Numbered from the stretch's first letter, positions 49,704 through 60,307 are shown. The stretch: 64,000 bases of DNA from Microcella daejeonensis (GCF_026625045.1 NZ_CP113089.1:124001-188000); one strand, 5' to 3'. Numbers and translations: made by a program. Notes: generated by a model from the sequence alone, not told the origin.

Positions 49704-51163
49704 AGCGCCCAATCCTCCTCGCGCGCGATGCGCATCGCCTGACCGACGAGCGTGATCGAGCCCGTGACGACGATGGCGTCGCGCGGGCCCAGCTCGTCGC
49801 GCAGCTCGGCGAGGGCGACGTCGAGCTCGGGCTCGACGCGCACCCGGTCGGGGCCGGCGACGCGCGTGACGAGCTCGGCCAGCTCGTCGGCGGGCAGCGC
49901 GCGGTCGGAGTCGGACTGCGTGACGACGAAGCGGTCGACGATCGGGTCGAGCGCCTCGATGATGCCGCGCTCGTCCTTATCGGCCAGGATGCCGACCACC
50001 GCGGTGATCGACTCGAACGCGAAAGAGCCCATGAGCGCGCGCCCGAGCGCCTCGGCGCCGTGCGGGTTGTGCGCGGCGTCGACGATCACGCTCGGCTCGA
50101 TGCCGATGAGCTGCAGGCGCCCCGGGCTCGTGACCGTGGCGAAGCCCTCGGCGAGCACGTCGAGGGCGAGCGGCTGCGTGCCCGCGCCGAGAAAGGACTC
50201 CACCGCCGCGACGGCCACCGCGGCGTTCTGCGCCTGGTGCTCGCCGAAGAGGGGCAGGAAGAGATCGGGGTACTCCCCGGCGCGGCCGCGGATGTCGACC
50301 ACCTGGCCGCCGACGGCGAGCCGGGCATCCTGCACCTGGAAGGCGACGCCCTCGACGCTCACCTCCGCCTCGTCGTGCTCGGCGGCGCGCAGCAGCTCGT
50401 CCATGGCCTCGGTCGACTGCAGCGCCGTGACGACCTGCGCCGCGGGCTTGATGATGCCCGCCTTGGTGCGGGCGATCTCGGCGACCGTGCGACCCAGCCG
50501 GTTCTCGTGGTCGAGCGCGATGGGCGTGAAGACCGCGACGTCGCCGTCGGCGACGTTGGTCGAATCCCACTCCCCTCCCATGCCGACCTCGAGCACGAGC
50601 ACGTCGACGGGCGCGTCGGCGAAGCACGCGAAGGCGAGCACCGTGAGCGCCTCGAAGTAGGTGAGCGGCAGCTCGCCGTTCGCCGTCAGCTCGGCGTCGA
50701 CCATGAGCAGGTACGGCTGGATGTCGGCCCAGTTGTCGACGAGCGCGCGGTCGGCGATGGGCTCGCCGTCGATGACGATCCGCTCGTTCACGCGGTCGAG
50801 GTGCGGGCTCGTCATGAGCCCCGTGCGCAGTCCGTAGGCGCGCAGGATGCTCTCAGCGATGCGGCTCGTCGAGGTCTTGCCGTTCGTGCCGGTGATGTGG
50901 ATGACCGCGTACGAGCGCTGCGGATCCCCCAGCAGCTCCATCACGCGCCGCGTCGGCTCGAGCCGCGGCTGAGGGTTGGCCTCGCCGAGGCGGGAGAGCA
51001 GCTCGGCGTACACGGACTCGGCCGCCTCCCGGTCGGCGAGCTCCTCGGGCGTCGGCGGCCGCTGCGGCTCGCGCCGCCGCGCACCGCGCGCGGCGGAGTC
51101 CGCGCCCTCGCCGGTCGCGTCGTCCATTCCGTCGTCCATGCTGTCCTCGATCGCGTCGCTCAT
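49700..51163 (-). CDS. folC: Folylpolyglutamate/dihydrofolate synthase
   Basis: A 487-aa Mur-ligase-like enzyme that adds glutamate to dihydropteroate and reduced folates. The P-loop TGTNGKTST starts at 91, [12 protein letters not shown] (about 190-200) is the metal/ATP segment, and [14 protein letters not shown] marks the C-terminal domain. The first 35 residues are an acidic then basic extension not needed by the fold. The ATG overlaps the ileS stop (ATGA), so it is translated with ileS. Confidence 0.95.
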   Translation of the reverse strand: MSDAIEDSMDDGMDDATGEGADSAARGARRREPQRPPTPEELADREAAESVYAELLSRLGEANPQPRLEPTRRVMELLGDPQRSYAVIHITGTNGKTSTSRIAESILRAYGLRTGLMTSPHLDRVNERIVIDGEPIADRALVDNWADIQPYLLMVDAELTANGELPLTYFEALTVLAFACFADAPVDVLVLEVGMGGEWDSTNVADGDVAVFTPIALDHENRLGRTVAEIARTKAGIIKPAAQVVTALQSTEAMDELLRAAEHDEAEVSVEGVAFQVQDARLAVGGQVVDIRGRAGEYPDLFLPLFGEHQAQNAAVAVAAVESFLGAGTQPLALDVLAEGFATVTSPGRLQLIGIEPSVIVDAAHNPHGAEALGRALMGSFAFESITAVVGILADKDERGIIEALDPIVDRFVVTQSDSDRALPADELAELVTRVAGPDRVRVEPELDVALAELRDELGPRDAIVVTGSITLVGQAMRIAREEDWAL

Positions 51164-54100
51164 GCCCGCACCACCTCGATCGTCACCGACGCACCCGACC
51201 CGACCGCCGTGCCGCCATCGCCCTCAGCCTCGACCACGGTCAACGTCGTGGCAAGGGTCTCGCCAGCGATGAGCGCGCGGTGCTGCTCGATCGCCGCGGC
51301 CGTCGCCGGCGAATCGGCGCCGAGCGTCAGCGCGATGCGGTCGCTCACCGCGAGCTGCGCGTCCTTGCGCGCCTGCTGCACGGCCCGCACGACGTCGCGG
51401 GCGAGGCCCTCGGCCTCGAGCTCGGGCGTGATCGCGGTGTCGAGCACGACGAAGCCGCCGTCGGGCAGGAACGCGACCGCCGCGGCCGCGTCGGCGAGCT
51501 GCAGCTCGAGGGTGAACTCGCCCTCGATGAGCGGCACGCCGCCCACGACGACGCCGTCGCCCTCGACGCTCCAGTCGCCGGCCTTCGCGGCGCCGATGAC
51601 CTGCTGCACCTGCTTGCCGATGCGGGGGCCGGCGGCGCGGGCGTTGACCTGCAGGCGGCGGCTGATGCCGAAGCCGGCGAGGCTGCCCTCGTCGAGCTGC
51701 TCGAGCGCGACGGCCTTGACGTTGAGCTCGTCGCGGAGGATGGCCGTGTACGGCTCCAGGCTCTGCGCATCGGCGGAGACGACCGTGAGGCGGGCGAGCG
51801 GCAGGCGCACCCGGAGGCTCTGGGCCTTGCGCAGGGCGAGGCCGGCGCTCGCGATCGCGCGCACGGCATCCATCGCGGTCACCAGGGCGGGGTCGGCCGG
51901 GAACTCCTCGGCGCTCGGCCAGTCGGTGAGGTGCACGCTCTCGCCGCCGGTGAGGCCGCGCCAGACCTCCTCGGTGACGAGCGGGGCGAGCGGAGCCGCC
52001 ACGCGCGCGAGGGTCTCGAGCACGGTGTGCAGCGTGTCGAAGGCGTAGCGGTCGTCGCCCGCCCAGAAGCGCTCGCGGCTGCGGCGCACGTACCAGTTGG
52101 TGAGCACGTCGGCGAAGTCGCGCACGGCGGCGGCCGCGAGCGGGCTGTCGAGCGCCTCGAGCTGCGTCGTCACCTCGGTGACGAGGTCGCGCGTCTTGGC
52201 GAGGATGTAGCGGTCGAGCACGTTCGTCGAGTCGGTGCGACGGCGCGCGTCCTCCAGCCCCGCGGCGTTCGCGTAGAGGCCGAAGAAGTAGTACGTGCTC
52301 CACAGCGGCAGCAGGAACTGCCGCACGCCCTCGCGGATGCCCTCCTCGGTGACGACGAGGTTGCCGCCGCGGATCACCGAGCTCGACATGAGGAACCAGC
52401 GCATGGCGTCGGCCCCGTCGCGCTCGAAGACCTCGCCCACGTCGGGGTAGTTGCGCAGGCTCTTCGACATCTTCTGGCCGTCGTTGCCGAGCACGATGCC
52501 GTGGCTGATCACCTGGCGGTACGCGGGGCGGTCGAACAGCGCCGTGGCGAGCACGTGCATCGTGTAGAACCAGCCGCGCGTCTGCCCGATGTACTCGACG
52601 ATGAAGTCGCTCGGGTTGTGGCCGTCGAACCACTCCGCGTTCTCGAAGGGGTAGTGCACCTGGGCGAAGGGCATCGAGCCCGAGTCGAACCACACGTCGA
52701 AGACGTCCTCGATGCGGCGCATCGTCGAGCGGCCGGTCGGGTCGTCGGGGTTCGGCCGCGTGAGCGAGTCGATGAACGGGCGGTGCAGATCGACCTCGCC
52801 CGCCGCGTTGCGGGGCAGCGCGCCGAAGTCGGCCTCGAGCTCGGCGAGCGAGCCGTAGACGTCGATGCGGGGGTGCTCGGGGTCGTCGCTGCGCCACACC
52901 GGGATGGGGCTGCCCCAGTACCGGTTGCGGCTGATCGACCAGTCGCGGGCGCCCTCGAGCCACTTGCCGAACTGGCCGGAGCCCACGTTCTCGGGCACCC
53001 AGGTGATCTGCTCGTTCAGCTCGAGCATGCGATCGCGGATCGCGGTCACGCGCACGAACCAGCTCGAGACCGCCTTGTAGATCAGCGGATTGCGGCAGCG
53101 CCAGCAGTGCGGGTAGCTGTGCTCGTAGCTGCGCACCTGCAGCAGGCGGCCCTGCTCGCGCAGCATGCCGGTGAGGGTCTTGTTGGCCTCGAACACGTGC
53201 AGCCCGGCGACCTCGGCGATCTGCGACAGGAAACGGCCGCCGTCGTCGACCGAGATGATGACGGGGATGCCCGCTGCCGCGCACGTCGTCTGGTCGTCCT
53301 CGCCGTAGGCGGGCGCCTGGTGCACGATGCCCGTGCCCTCGCCCGTGGCCACGTACTCGGCGACGAGGATCTGCCAGGCGCGCTCCGTGCCCCAGGTCTC
53401 GGTGTCGGCGTAGTAGTCCCAGATGCGGTCGTAGTGCACGCCGCCCAGCTCGGCGCCCTCGAGGGTGCGGGTGACGGCGGCCTGGGCATCCTGCGCCGAG
53501 GCGTAGCCGAGCTCCTTGGCGTAGGCGGCGACGGTATCGGCGGCGAGCAGGTACTGGCTCTCGCCCGCCACGGCGTCCTGCGCATCGGCGGCCGCGCGGT
53601 CGTCGGCGGCGCCGTTCGGGCCGGCGGGCAGCACGACGTAGGAGATCGCGGGGCCGACCGCGAGCGCCATGTTGGTCGGCAGGGTCCACGGGGTGGTCGT
53701 CCAGGCGAGGGCCTTGACCCCGGTGAGGCCGAGCGCCTCGGCGCGCGGGCCGACGAGCGGGAAGGTCACCGTCACCGACTGGTCCTGGCGCATCTGGTAG
53801 ACGTCGTCGTCCATGCGCAGCTCGTGGTTCGACAACGGCGTCTCATCGCGCCAGCAGTACGGCAGCACGCGGTAGCCCTCGTAGGCCAGCCCCTTCTCGT
53901 ACAGGGTCTTGAAGGCCCACAGCACGCTCTCCATGAACGAGGTGTCGAGGGTCTTGTAGTCGTTCTCGAAGTCGACCCAGCGCGCCTGGCGCGTGACGTA
54001 CCGCTGCCACTCGTCGGTGTAGGCGAGCACGCTCTCGCGGGCCTTGGCGTTGAACGCCTCGATGCCCATCTGCTCGATCTGCGCCTTCTCGGTGATGCCG

Positions 54101-54420
54101 AGCTGCTTCATCGCCTCGAGCTCGGCGGGCAGGCCGTGAGTGTCCCAGCCGAAGCGGCGGTGCACCTGCTTGCCGCGCATCGTCTGGAACCGCGGGAACA
54201 GGTCCTTCGCGTAGCCGGTGAGCAGGTGGCCGTAGTGCGGCAGGCCGTTGGCGAACGGCGGGCCGTCGTAGAAGACCCACTCCTCGCAGCCCTCTCGATT
54301 CGCGATGGAGCGGCGGAAGGTGTCGTGCGTCGCCCAGTACTCGAGCACCTCGTGCTCGAGGGCGGGGAAGCTCGGCGAGGCGGCGACGGCGCTCTCGTCG
54401 CGGTGCAGGGGGTAGCCCAT
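51160..54420 (-). CDS. ileS: Isoleucyl-tRNA synthetase (IleS2-like)
   Basis: A 1086-aa class I synthetase. The HIGH-type motif is PHYGH (61-65) and KMSKS is at 650-654. The Rossmann fold carries GWDTHGLP, characteristic of the eukaryote-like IleS2 type that is often naturally mupirocin-tolerant, rather than the GWDCHGLP of IleS1. The editing (CP1) domain lies at about 200-430. The C-terminal part has the anticodon-binding region. It is governed by the T-box leader upstream and coupled to folC. Confidence 0.97.
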   Translation of the reverse strand: MGYPLHRDESAVAASPSFPALEHEVLEYWATHDTFRRSIANREGCEEWVFYDGPPFANGLPHYGHLLTGYAKDLFPRFQTMRGKQVHRRFGWDTHGLPAELEAMKQLGITEKAQIEQMGIEAFNAKARESVLAYTDEWQRYVTRQARWVDFENDYKTLDTSFMESVLWAFKTLYEKGLAYEGYRVLPYCWRDETPLSNHELRMDDDVYQMRQDQSVTVTFPLVGPRAEALGLTGVKALAWTTTPWTLPTNMALAVGPAISYVVLPAGPNGAADDRAAADAQDAVAGESQYLLAADTVAAYAKELGYASAQDAQAAVTRTLEGAELGGVHYDRIWDYYADTETWGTERAWQILVAEYVATGEGTGIVHQAPAYGEDDQTTCAAAGIPVIISVDDGGRFLSQIAEVAGLHVFEANKTLTGMLREQGRLLQVRSYEHSYPHCWRCRNPLIYKAVSSWFVRVTAIRDRMLELNEQITWVPENVGSGQFGKWLEGARDWSISRNRYWGSPIPVWRSDDPEHPRIDVYGSLAELEADFGALPRNAAGEVDLHRPFIDSLTRPNPDDPTGRSTMRRIEDVFDVWFDSGSMPFAQVHYPFENAEWFDGHNPSDFIVEYIGQTRGWFYTMHVLATALFDRPAYRQVISHGIVLGNDGQKMSKSLRNYPDVGEVFERDGADAMRWFLMSSSVIRGGNLVVTEEGIREGVRQFLLPLWSTYYFFGLYANAAGLEDARRRTDSTNVLDRYILAKTRDLVTEVTTQLEALDSPLAAAAVRDFADVLTNWYVRRSRERFWAGDDRYAFDTLHTVLETLARVAAPLAPLVTEEVWRGLTGGESVHLTDWPSAEEFPADPALVTAMDAVRAIASAGLALRKAQSLRVRLPLARLTVVSADAQSLEPYTAILRDELNVKAVALEQLDEGSLAGFGISRRLQVNARAAGPRIGKQVQQVIGAAKAGDWSVEGDGVVVGGVPLIEGEFTLELQLADAAAAVAFLPDGGFVVLDTAITPELEAEGLARDVVRAVQQARKDAQLAVSDRIALTLGADSPATAAAIEQHRALIAGETLATTLTVVEAEGDGGTAVGSGASVTIEVVRA

Positions 54421-54635
54421 GGGGTCTCCGGTCGGGGTCGACGGCTCTTCACCGCGAGGACGACGACCCCGTCACTGCCGGGACTGCCGCGGTACCACCC
54501 CGCTTGCGTCGCATCCGACCAGTGGATGCTCCGCCCCTCTCCTGCGGCTGTGACGGGCCTGCCCCGCTCGGGTCTACTGCCCGCCCGAAGGTGGGGTTCT
54601 TCCGAGTGCTCCCCGGTGATGGCCGGATCGATGCG
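54421..54635 (-). ncRNA. T-box riboswitch (ileS leader, translational type)
   Basis: A leader of about 215 nt from the predicted start near 54635 to the ileS ATG. The specifier ATC (54620-54618) sits in CCGGCCATCACCGGGGAGC, closely like actinobacterial ileS T-boxes, followed by a CTCGGAAGAAC segment. The T-box core GGTGGTACCGCGG (54499-54487) pairs with uncharged tRNA-Ile. There is no U-rich terminator; GACCCC segments can mask the GGAG ribosome-binding site just before the ATG, so translational control is expected, as in other actinobacteria. Confidence 0.9.
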
Positions 54636-54641
54636 AACCCG

Positions 54642-54647
54642 ATTCTA
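54642..54647 (-). promoter_or_regulatory. -10 hexamer of the ileS T-box transcript
   Basis: TAGAAT on the minus strand, placed just before the T-box leader. Confidence 0.55.
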
Positions 54648-54721
54648 CCCGCCGAGCCCCCGGCCCACGACCCTCTGCCGTCGCGGGGAATAGAGCGGCC
54701 CGCGACTACGCTGGACGACTT

Positions 54722-56080
54722 GTGACTACTGACCAGCGTGGCAAAGCGCCCACCACGCCCTCTTCCGCGACCCTGCCCGCCCCCTCCGATCCCCGCACCG
54801 CGCGCCGCGCGCGCTGGGCCTCCCTCGTGGGGACCTCCCTGGAGTCGTACGACTTCTACCTGTTCGCCTACTTCTCGGCCTTCTTCGCCGGCCCGCTGTT
54901 CTTCTCCGGCTTCGGAGAGGTCGGGGAGGACATCGCGGCGCTGCTGACGATCGGCGTCGCCTTCGTCATCCGCCCGATCGGCGCGATCGTCTTCGGCCAC
55001 CTCGGCGACCGCCTGGGCCGCCGCCGCACCCTCATCGTGACGATCACCATGATGGGTCTCGCGACGGGCCTCATCGGCGTCCTGCCCACCTACGACCAGG
55101 TCGGCTGGCTCGCCGCCGCGCTGCTCATCCTGCTGCGCCTCGTGCAGGGCATCTCGCTCGGCGGCGAGTGGGGCGGCGCGATCCTCATCGCCACCGAGCA
55201 CGAGAGCCGCGCCAAGCGCGCCTTCGCCGCGGCGATGCCGCAGCTCGGCTCCCCCATCGGCTCGATCCTCTCCGCGGTCGCCTTCATCTGGCTGACGCTG
55301 TCGCTCAGCTCGGCCGAGATCACCGAGTGGGCCTGGCGCATCCCGTTCCTCACCGCCATCCCGCTGCTCGCGGTCTCGCTCTACCTGCGGCTCGCCGTGA
55401 CCGAGACGCCCGTGTTCGAGAGCGTGAGGAAGGCCGAGCGGCGCCCGCGCGTGCCGATCGCCGCCCTGCTGCGATCGCAGCCGACCGCCGTCGTCGTCGC
55501 CGTGGGCGTCGCCCTGCTGGGCATCGGCTCGTACTCGCTCATGAACACCTACACGCTGAACTACGGCGCCGAGGTGCTCGGCTTCGACTACTACCAGCTG
55601 CTCATCGCCACGACGATCGGCGGCCTGCTGCAGCTCGTCACCATCCCGCTCTTCGGCGCCTGGGCGACCCGCATCGGCTCGGGGCTCGTCATCGCGATCG
55701 GGGCGCTCGGCACCCTGCTCGTCGCCTTCCCGCTCTACTACTTCCTGCAGTTCGCCGACTTCGGCGTGCTCGTCGCGATGATGGTCATCGGCGGCATCCT
55801 GCCGACGATGAGCTGGGCGGCCCTCGGCGGCATCTTCACCGAGCTCTTCGACGAGCGCTACCGCTACTCGGCCCTCAGCTTCGCCTACGCGCTCTCGGCC
55901 GCGGTCGCGGGCTTCGTGCCGGGACTCACGGCCTTCCTCGGCCAGCAGACCGGCAACGCCTGGTGGCACCCCGGCATCGTGCTCGCCGCGATGTCGTTGA
56001 TCACCCTCGTCACGGCCCTCATCGCCATCCGCATGCGGGTCGATAAGGACGAGGACGCGGGAGTGCCTCTCGACCGCTAG
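54722..56080 (+). CDS. MHS-type MFS transporter
   Basis: A 452-aa major-facilitator protein of the metabolite:H+ symporter group (ShiA/ProP-like), with 12 helices. It has the N-terminal GTSLESYDFYLFAYFSAFF (about 38-56), the loop GHLGDRLGRRRTL (about 92-104) and GISLGGEWGGAILIATEH near 143-160. It probably imports a carboxylate, betaine-like compound or other metabolite. It starts at GTG 54722, about 9 nt after a TACGCT hexamer and without a Shine-Dalgarno. It is divergent from ileS. Confidence 0.92.
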   Translation: MTTDQRGKAPTTPSSATLPAPSDPRTARRARWASLVGTSLESYDFYLFAYFSAFFAGPLFFSGFGEVGEDIAALLTIGVAFVIRPIGAIVFGHLGDRLGRRRTLIVTITMMGLATGLIGVLPTYDQVGWLAAALLILLRLVQGISLGGEWGGAILIATEHESRAKRAFAAAMPQLGSPIGSILSAVAFIWLTLSLSSAEITEWAWRIPFLTAIPLLAVSLYLRLAVTETPVFESVRKAERRPRVPIAALLRSQPTAVVVAVGVALLGIGSYSLMNTYTLNYGAEVLGFDYYQLLIATTIGGLLQLVTIPLFGAWATRIGSGLVIAIGALGTLLVAFPLYYFLQFADFGVLVAMMVIGGILPTMSWAALGGIFTELFDERYRYSALSFAYALSAAVAGFVPGLTAFLGQQTGNAWWHPGIVLAAMSLITLVTALIAIRMRVDKDEDAGVPLDR

Positions 56081-56093
56081 CCCGGCACGACGA

Positions 56094-56141
56094 CGGGGCG
56101 GTGGATGCCCGGGCCCCCGCCCGGCGCGATCCACCGCCCCG
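56094..56141. terminator. Bidirectional terminator hairpin
   Basis: A 13-bp perfect stem, CGGGGCGGTGGAT (56094-56106) and ATCCACCGCCCCG (56129-56141), with a small inner GC hairpin. It lies between the convergent MFS and protease genes. Confidence 0.75.
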
Positions 56142-56182
56142 CTCCATCCCCCGGCCGGTCCCCCCGGCCGGTCGACCGCGGC

Positions 56183-57139
56183 TCAGCCGTTGGCGGCCGC
56201 GGTGTACGAACCCTGCACGACCGAGCCGAAGTACGGCCCGAACATGCGGTTCGCGACGGTGTTGTAGCCGAAGCTGTTCACCGAGTTCTGCGCCCCGCTG
56301 CTGAGGAACCACGGTCCGCCCGAGGAGCCGCCGGTCATGTCGCAGGGGATGCCCTGCGACAGCGACTGGCCGAAGGGATCGGCGGTCGCCCGGCCGTAGC
56401 AGGACTGCAGCGTCTCGCCCGTGAAGGGAGCAGCCGCGGGGTAGCCGAAGGCCTCGTAGACGAGGCCGCGCGCCTGGTTGAAGGCCACCGGCGTCGCCCC
56501 GACGGTCTGCTGCAGCGTCGCGCCGTTGCGCGGGGCGATGCGCACGAAGGCGGCGTCGTAGCTGATGTCGCCCGAGGCGGTCCACTGGGTGGGGGCGGCG
56601 AACGCCGTCGCCGACCACTGGCCGTACGGGGCCCGGCCGTTCTCGTAGGCGGGAACGAAGGTCCAGCGGCTCGCGTAGGCTCCGCCGCCCTCGTTCACGC
56701 AGTGGCCGGCGGTCGAGACGGTGCTGCGGTTCGGCGCGCTCACGACGTTGCCCGAGCAGACGTAGTCGGCACCGCCGAGGGTGAAGAAGACCTTGCCGAT
56801 CGTCGCCACGGGGGCCTCGCGCACCGCGGTCGGGGAGATGATCTCGGTGCTTGCCGCCTGAGGCGAACCGCTGATGACGGGCTTGCCCTTGATGATGTCC
56901 TTGCGATCGGTGAGGGCCCGGTTGTCGGACGCCAGCACGTCGGCGGGGATCGCCGCGCGCATGCGCTCCGGCGTCCAGTACGCCTCCACGGCGGTCGCGC
57001 GAGCCTCCGGCACAACGTACACGTCGATGCCCGCTCCGTCCGGTGCCGCGGCGGCCGGCGAGGCCACCGTCCCCCCGAGCACAGCCGCGCTGAGCAGCGC
57101 GATGCCGGCGAGGCCGGAGCGCAGTGACGACTTCTTCAT
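56183..57139 (-). CDS. Secreted trypsin-like serine protease
   Basis: A 318-aa secreted peptidase of the S1/V8-like group. A Sec signal peptide spans about 1-32 (MKKSSLRSG, hydrophobic core, ASPAAAA cut site), followed by a propeptide-like region to about 105. The triad is His146 (STAGHC), Asp195 (DAAFVRI) and Ser273 (GSSGG). Two cysteine pairs are likely: Cys128-Cys147 and Cys247-Cys266. The ATG at 57139 has GAGGAG upstream and is preferred to ATG 57151. The specificity is unknown. Confidence 0.9.
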   Translation of the reverse strand: MKKSSLRSGLAGIALLSAAVLGGTVASPAAAAPDGAGIDVYVVPEARATAVEAYWTPERMRAAIPADVLASDNRALTDRKDIIKGKPVISGSPQAASTEIISPTAVREAPVATIGKVFFTLGGADYVCSGNVVSAPNRSTVSTAGHCVNEGGGAYASRWTFVPAYENGRAPYGQWSATAFAAPTQWTASGDISYDAAFVRIAPRNGATLQQTVGATPVAFNQARGLVYEAFGYPAAAPFTGETLQSCYGRATADPFGQSLSQGIPCDMTGGSSGGPWFLSSGAQNSVNSFGYNTVANRMFGPYFGSVVQGSYTAAANG

Positions 57140-57421
57140 GGTTCTCCTCATGATCCGTTCCCATCCCCCCTGGGGGACGCCCCGAGAGGGGCGATGGGGA
57201 CAGCCTGGGGCTTCCCCCCGGACGGGGGTAGACAATCAGGGTTTCCGAGGAGTATTTCGTGAGGTGCCATAAAGGGGGTTCCGCTACCTGCACAGAACGG
57301 TCTACTCTTTTCCGTCGCGCCGAGCGGGCGCGCATGCGCCGGTACGATGGCAGGGCATCCCACACTCAGGCACCCTTACCGCTGACACGGTGCCGCACAT
57401 AGCGAGAGTCGAGCCCCGCCC
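57140..57421. other. Divergent protease/valS intergenic region
   Basis: 282 nt. Near the protease, CGCCCC-GAGA-GGGGCG (57180-57195) and neighbouring C-run/G-run hairpins could form in the protease mRNA leader. The middle is relatively AT-rich. The valS promoter candidate TACGAT is at 57343-57348, giving valS a leader of about 67 nt with no clear T-box. Confidence 0.45.
57343..57348 (+). promoter_or_regulatory. -10 hexamer upstream of valS
   Basis: TACGAT about 73 nt before the valS ATG. Confidence 0.45.
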
Positions 57422-60010
57422 ATGAGCCACGCCATCCCCGAGAAGCCCGCCCTCGAGGGTCTCGAGACCGTCTGGGGCTCCCGCTGGGAGCAGCAGGGCA
57501 CCTACCGCTTCGATCGGGATGCCGCTCTCGCGGCCGGTTCGGACTGCGTCTACGCGATCGACACCCCGCCCCCGACCGCCTCGGGCTCGCTGCACATCGG
57601 GCACGTGTTCAGCTACACGCACATGGATCTCGCCGCGCGGTTCCAGCGCATGCGCGGGCAGCACATCTTCTACCCCATGGGGTGGGATGACAACGGACTG
57701 CCGACCGAGCGCCGGGTGCAGAACTACTACGGCGTGCGCTGCGACCCCTCTCTGCCCTACGACCCCGACTTCACACCCCCCTTCGAGGGCGGCGACAACC
57801 GCTCGGGCAAGGCCGCCGATCAGATCCCGGTGAGCCGCCGCACCTTCATCGAGCTGTGCGAGAAGCTCACCGTCGAGGACGAGAAGCAGTTCGAGGATCT
57901 CTGGCGCACGCTCGGCCTGAGCGTCGACTGGACCCAGACGTACCGCACGATCGGCGACGACGCCCAGCGCGCCGCGCAGCGCGCGTTCCTGCGCAACCTC
58001 GGCCGCGGCGAGGCGTACCGCGCCGACGCCCCGACGCTGTGGGACGTGACGTTCCGCACCGCCGTCGCGCAGGCCGAGCTGGAGGACAAGGAGATGCCCG
58101 GGGCGTACCACCGGGTGAGCTTCCACCGACCCGAGGGCGGCACGATCGAGATCGAGACGACGCGCCCCGAGCTGCTCGCGGCCTGCGTGGCCCTGGTGGC
58201 GCATCCCGATGACGAGCGCTACCAGCCCTTCTTCGGCACCACGGTGCGCACCCCGCTGTTCGGCGTCGAGGTCCCCGTCGTCGCCCACCACCTCGCGCAG
58301 AAGGACAAGGGGTCGGGCATCGCCATGGTCTGCACCTTCGGCGACGTCACCGACGTCGTCTGGTGGCGCGAGCTCGACCTGCCGACGCGCCCCATCCTGG
58401 GCAAGGACGGCCGCATCCTCCCCGAGGCGCCGGAGGGCATCGAGGGCGAGGCGCTCGCCGTATACGCCGAGCTCGCCGGCAAGACCGTCTTCAGCGCGAA
58501 GGCCCGCACCGTCGAGCTGCTGCGCGAATCCGGCGATCTCATCGGCGAGCCGCGCGCGATCAGCCACCCCGTGAAGTTCTTCGAGAAGGGCGACAAGCCG
58601 CTCGAGATCGTCACCACGCGCCAGTGGTACATCGCCAACGGCGCCCGCGACGAGGGCCTGCGCGAGCGGCTGCTGGAGCGCGGCCGCGAGGTCGCCTTCC
58701 ACCCCGACTTCATGCGCGTGCGCTACGAGAACTGGGTCGGCGGCCTCAGCGGCGACTGGCTCATCTCGCGTCAGCGCTTCTTCGGCGTGCCCATCCCCGT
58801 CTGGTACCGCCTCGACGAGAACGGCGAGCAGACGGGCTCGCCGATCGTGCCCGACGAGAGCATGCTGCCCGTCGACCCCGCCTCGATGGCGGCCCCCGGC
58901 TTCGACGAGGCCCAGCGCGGTCAGCCGGGCGGCTTCGTCGGCGAGGTCGACATCATGGACACCTGGGCGACCTCGAGCCTCACCCCGCAGATCGCCGGCA
59001 AGTGGGAGGACGACCCCGAGCTGTTCGGCCTCGTGTTCCCCTACTCGCTGCGCAGCCAGGGGCAGGACATCATCCGCACGTGGCTGTTCTCGACCGTGCT
59101 GCGCGCCGAGCTCGAGCACGGCACCGTGCCGTGGACGAACGCCGGCGTCTCGGGCTTCATCGTCGACCCCGACCGCAAGAAGATGTCGAAGTCGAAGGGC
59201 AACGTGGTGACCCCCGCGGCCATGCTCGAGACCCACGGCTCGGACGCCGTGCGGTACTGGGCGGCCTCCTCGCGCCTCGGCACCGACGCGGCCTTCGACC
59301 CGCAGAACCCGAAGCAGATGAAGATCGGCCGGCGCCTGGCGATCAAGGTGCTCAACGCGGCGAAGTTCGTCTACTCGTTCCCCGAGGCGGCCGAGGGCGC
59401 GGTCGTGACCGACCCGCTCGACCGCGACATGCTGGCGACCCTCGCCGACGTCGTGCGCCAGGCCACCCGCGCCTACGAGGAGTACGACCACGCCCGCGCT
59501 CTCGAGGTGACGGAGCAGTTCTTCTGGACCTTCTGCGACGACTACCTCGAGCTCGTCAAGGAGCGCGCGTACGGCTCCACCGAGGGCGATGAGCGGGATG
59601 CCGCTGCCGGCCAGGCGAGCGCCGTGATCGCCCTGCGGCGCGCGGTCGACGTCATGCTGCGCCTGCTCGCGCCGGTCATCCCGTTCGCGACCGAGGAGGT
59701 CTGGAGCTGGACCCACACCGGCAGCGTGCACACCGCCGCGTGGCCGACGGTGGACGAGCTCGGCTCCGAGTCCCCCACGGGGCTGCTGCCGCTCGTCTCG
59801 CAGGCGCTCATCGGCATCCGTCGGGCGAAGACCGACGCCAAGGCCTCGCAGAAGACGCCGGTCGCCCGCGCGGTCGTCGCCGGTCCGATGCTGCTCGCCG
59901 AGGCCGCCAGCGACCTCAAGGCGGTGGGGCGCATCCACGTGCTCGACGTCGTCGAGGCCGAGGGCGTGTCGGTTCTCGAGATCGAGCTGGCCGAGCAGCC
60001 GGAGGGCTGA
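57422..60010 (+). CDS. valS: Valyl-tRNA synthetase (archaeal-like)
   Basis: An 862-aa class I synthetase. It has LHIGH (57-61) and KMSKS (587-591). The sequence around GWDDNGLPTERRVQ is of the archaeal-type ValS found in some actinobacteria rather than the GWDHAG type of E. coli. The CP1 editing domain lies at about 165-370. No long C-terminal coiled coil (the bacterial tRNA-binding arm) is seen, consistent with the shorter length. It stands alone, behind its own promoter. Confidence 0.95.
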   Translation: MSHAIPEKPALEGLETVWGSRWEQQGTYRFDRDAALAAGSDCVYAIDTPPPTASGSLHIGHVFSYTHMDLAARFQRMRGQHIFYPMGWDDNGLPTERRVQNYYGVRCDPSLPYDPDFTPPFEGGDNRSGKAADQIPVSRRTFIELCEKLTVEDEKQFEDLWRTLGLSVDWTQTYRTIGDDAQRAAQRAFLRNLGRGEAYRADAPTLWDVTFRTAVAQAELEDKEMPGAYHRVSFHRPEGGTIEIETTRPELLAACVALVAHPDDERYQPFFGTTVRTPLFGVEVPVVAHHLAQKDKGSGIAMVCTFGDVTDVVWWRELDLPTRPILGKDGRILPEAPEGIEGEALAVYAELAGKTVFSAKARTVELLRESGDLIGEPRAISHPVKFFEKGDKPLEIVTTRQWYIANGARDEGLRERLLERGREVAFHPDFMRVRYENWVGGLSGDWLISRQRFFGVPIPVWYRLDENGEQTGSPIVPDESMLPVDPASMAAPGFDEAQRGQPGGFVGEVDIMDTWATSSLTPQIAGKWEDDPELFGLVFPYSLRSQGQDIIRTWLFSTVLRAELEHGTVPWTNAGVSGFIVDPDRKKMSKSKGNVVTPAAMLETHGSDAVRYWAASSRLGTDAAFDPQNPKQMKIGRRLAIKVLNAAKFVYSFPEAAEGAVVTDPLDRDMLATLADVVRQATRAYEEYDHARALEVTEQFFWTFCDDYLELVKERAYGSTEGDERDAAAGQASAVIALRRAVDVMLRLLAPVIPFATEEVWSWTHTGSVHTAAWPTVDELGSESPTGLLPLVSQALIGIRRAKTDAKASQKTPVARAVVAGPMLLAEAASDLKAVGRIHVLDVVEAEGVSVLEIELAEQPEG

Positions 60011-60133
60011 GCGGGTCGTCCGACCCGGAGCGCGCCCCCGCCGCCGGGAGCGGGCGCTGCGCGCGGCTTCTCGCGGCGTTCACTCGGTGCGGGCGTTCGT
60101 GGTGCCCGCTCGGTGAGGCCGGTCGCGATGCCT

Positions 60134-60172
60134 GCTCGGTGCGCCCGCTCGGTGCGCCCGCTCGCTGCGCCC
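60134..60172. repeat. 13-bp tandem repeats (3 units)
   Basis: GCTCGGTGCGCCC at 60134-60146 and 60147-60159, and GCTCGCTGCGCCC at 60160-60172, with degenerate CTCGGTG units upstream from about 60083. The core matches that of the 17-bp repeat at 26500-26567. Confidence 0.8.
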
Positions 60173-60248
60173 CTCCGGTTCGGCTGACGTGAGGCACTCC
60201 GCCTCGTTCGCTCGATCCGTCCAGCCGGCGCGGATGACTCGCCCGCGC

Positions 60249-60307
60249 TCCTTCCACAACTACGGAACGGGTGAATCCGACTCACGCGCTCCGTGGTTAT
60301 GGAAGGA
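60249..60307. repeat. Long hairpin element, copy 2
   Basis: TCCTTCCACAACTACGGA (60249-60266) pairs with TCCGTGGTTATGGAAGGA (60290-60307) at 16 of 18 positions around a 23-nt loop containing CCGACTCACGC. The arms' outer TCCTTCCA and the loop GACTCA match copy 1 at 26636-26698. Confidence 0.75.

Noticed and set aside
51280..54693. 1137-codon open frame opposite ileS
   Set aside because: Antisense shadow of ileS that also runs through the T-box leader.
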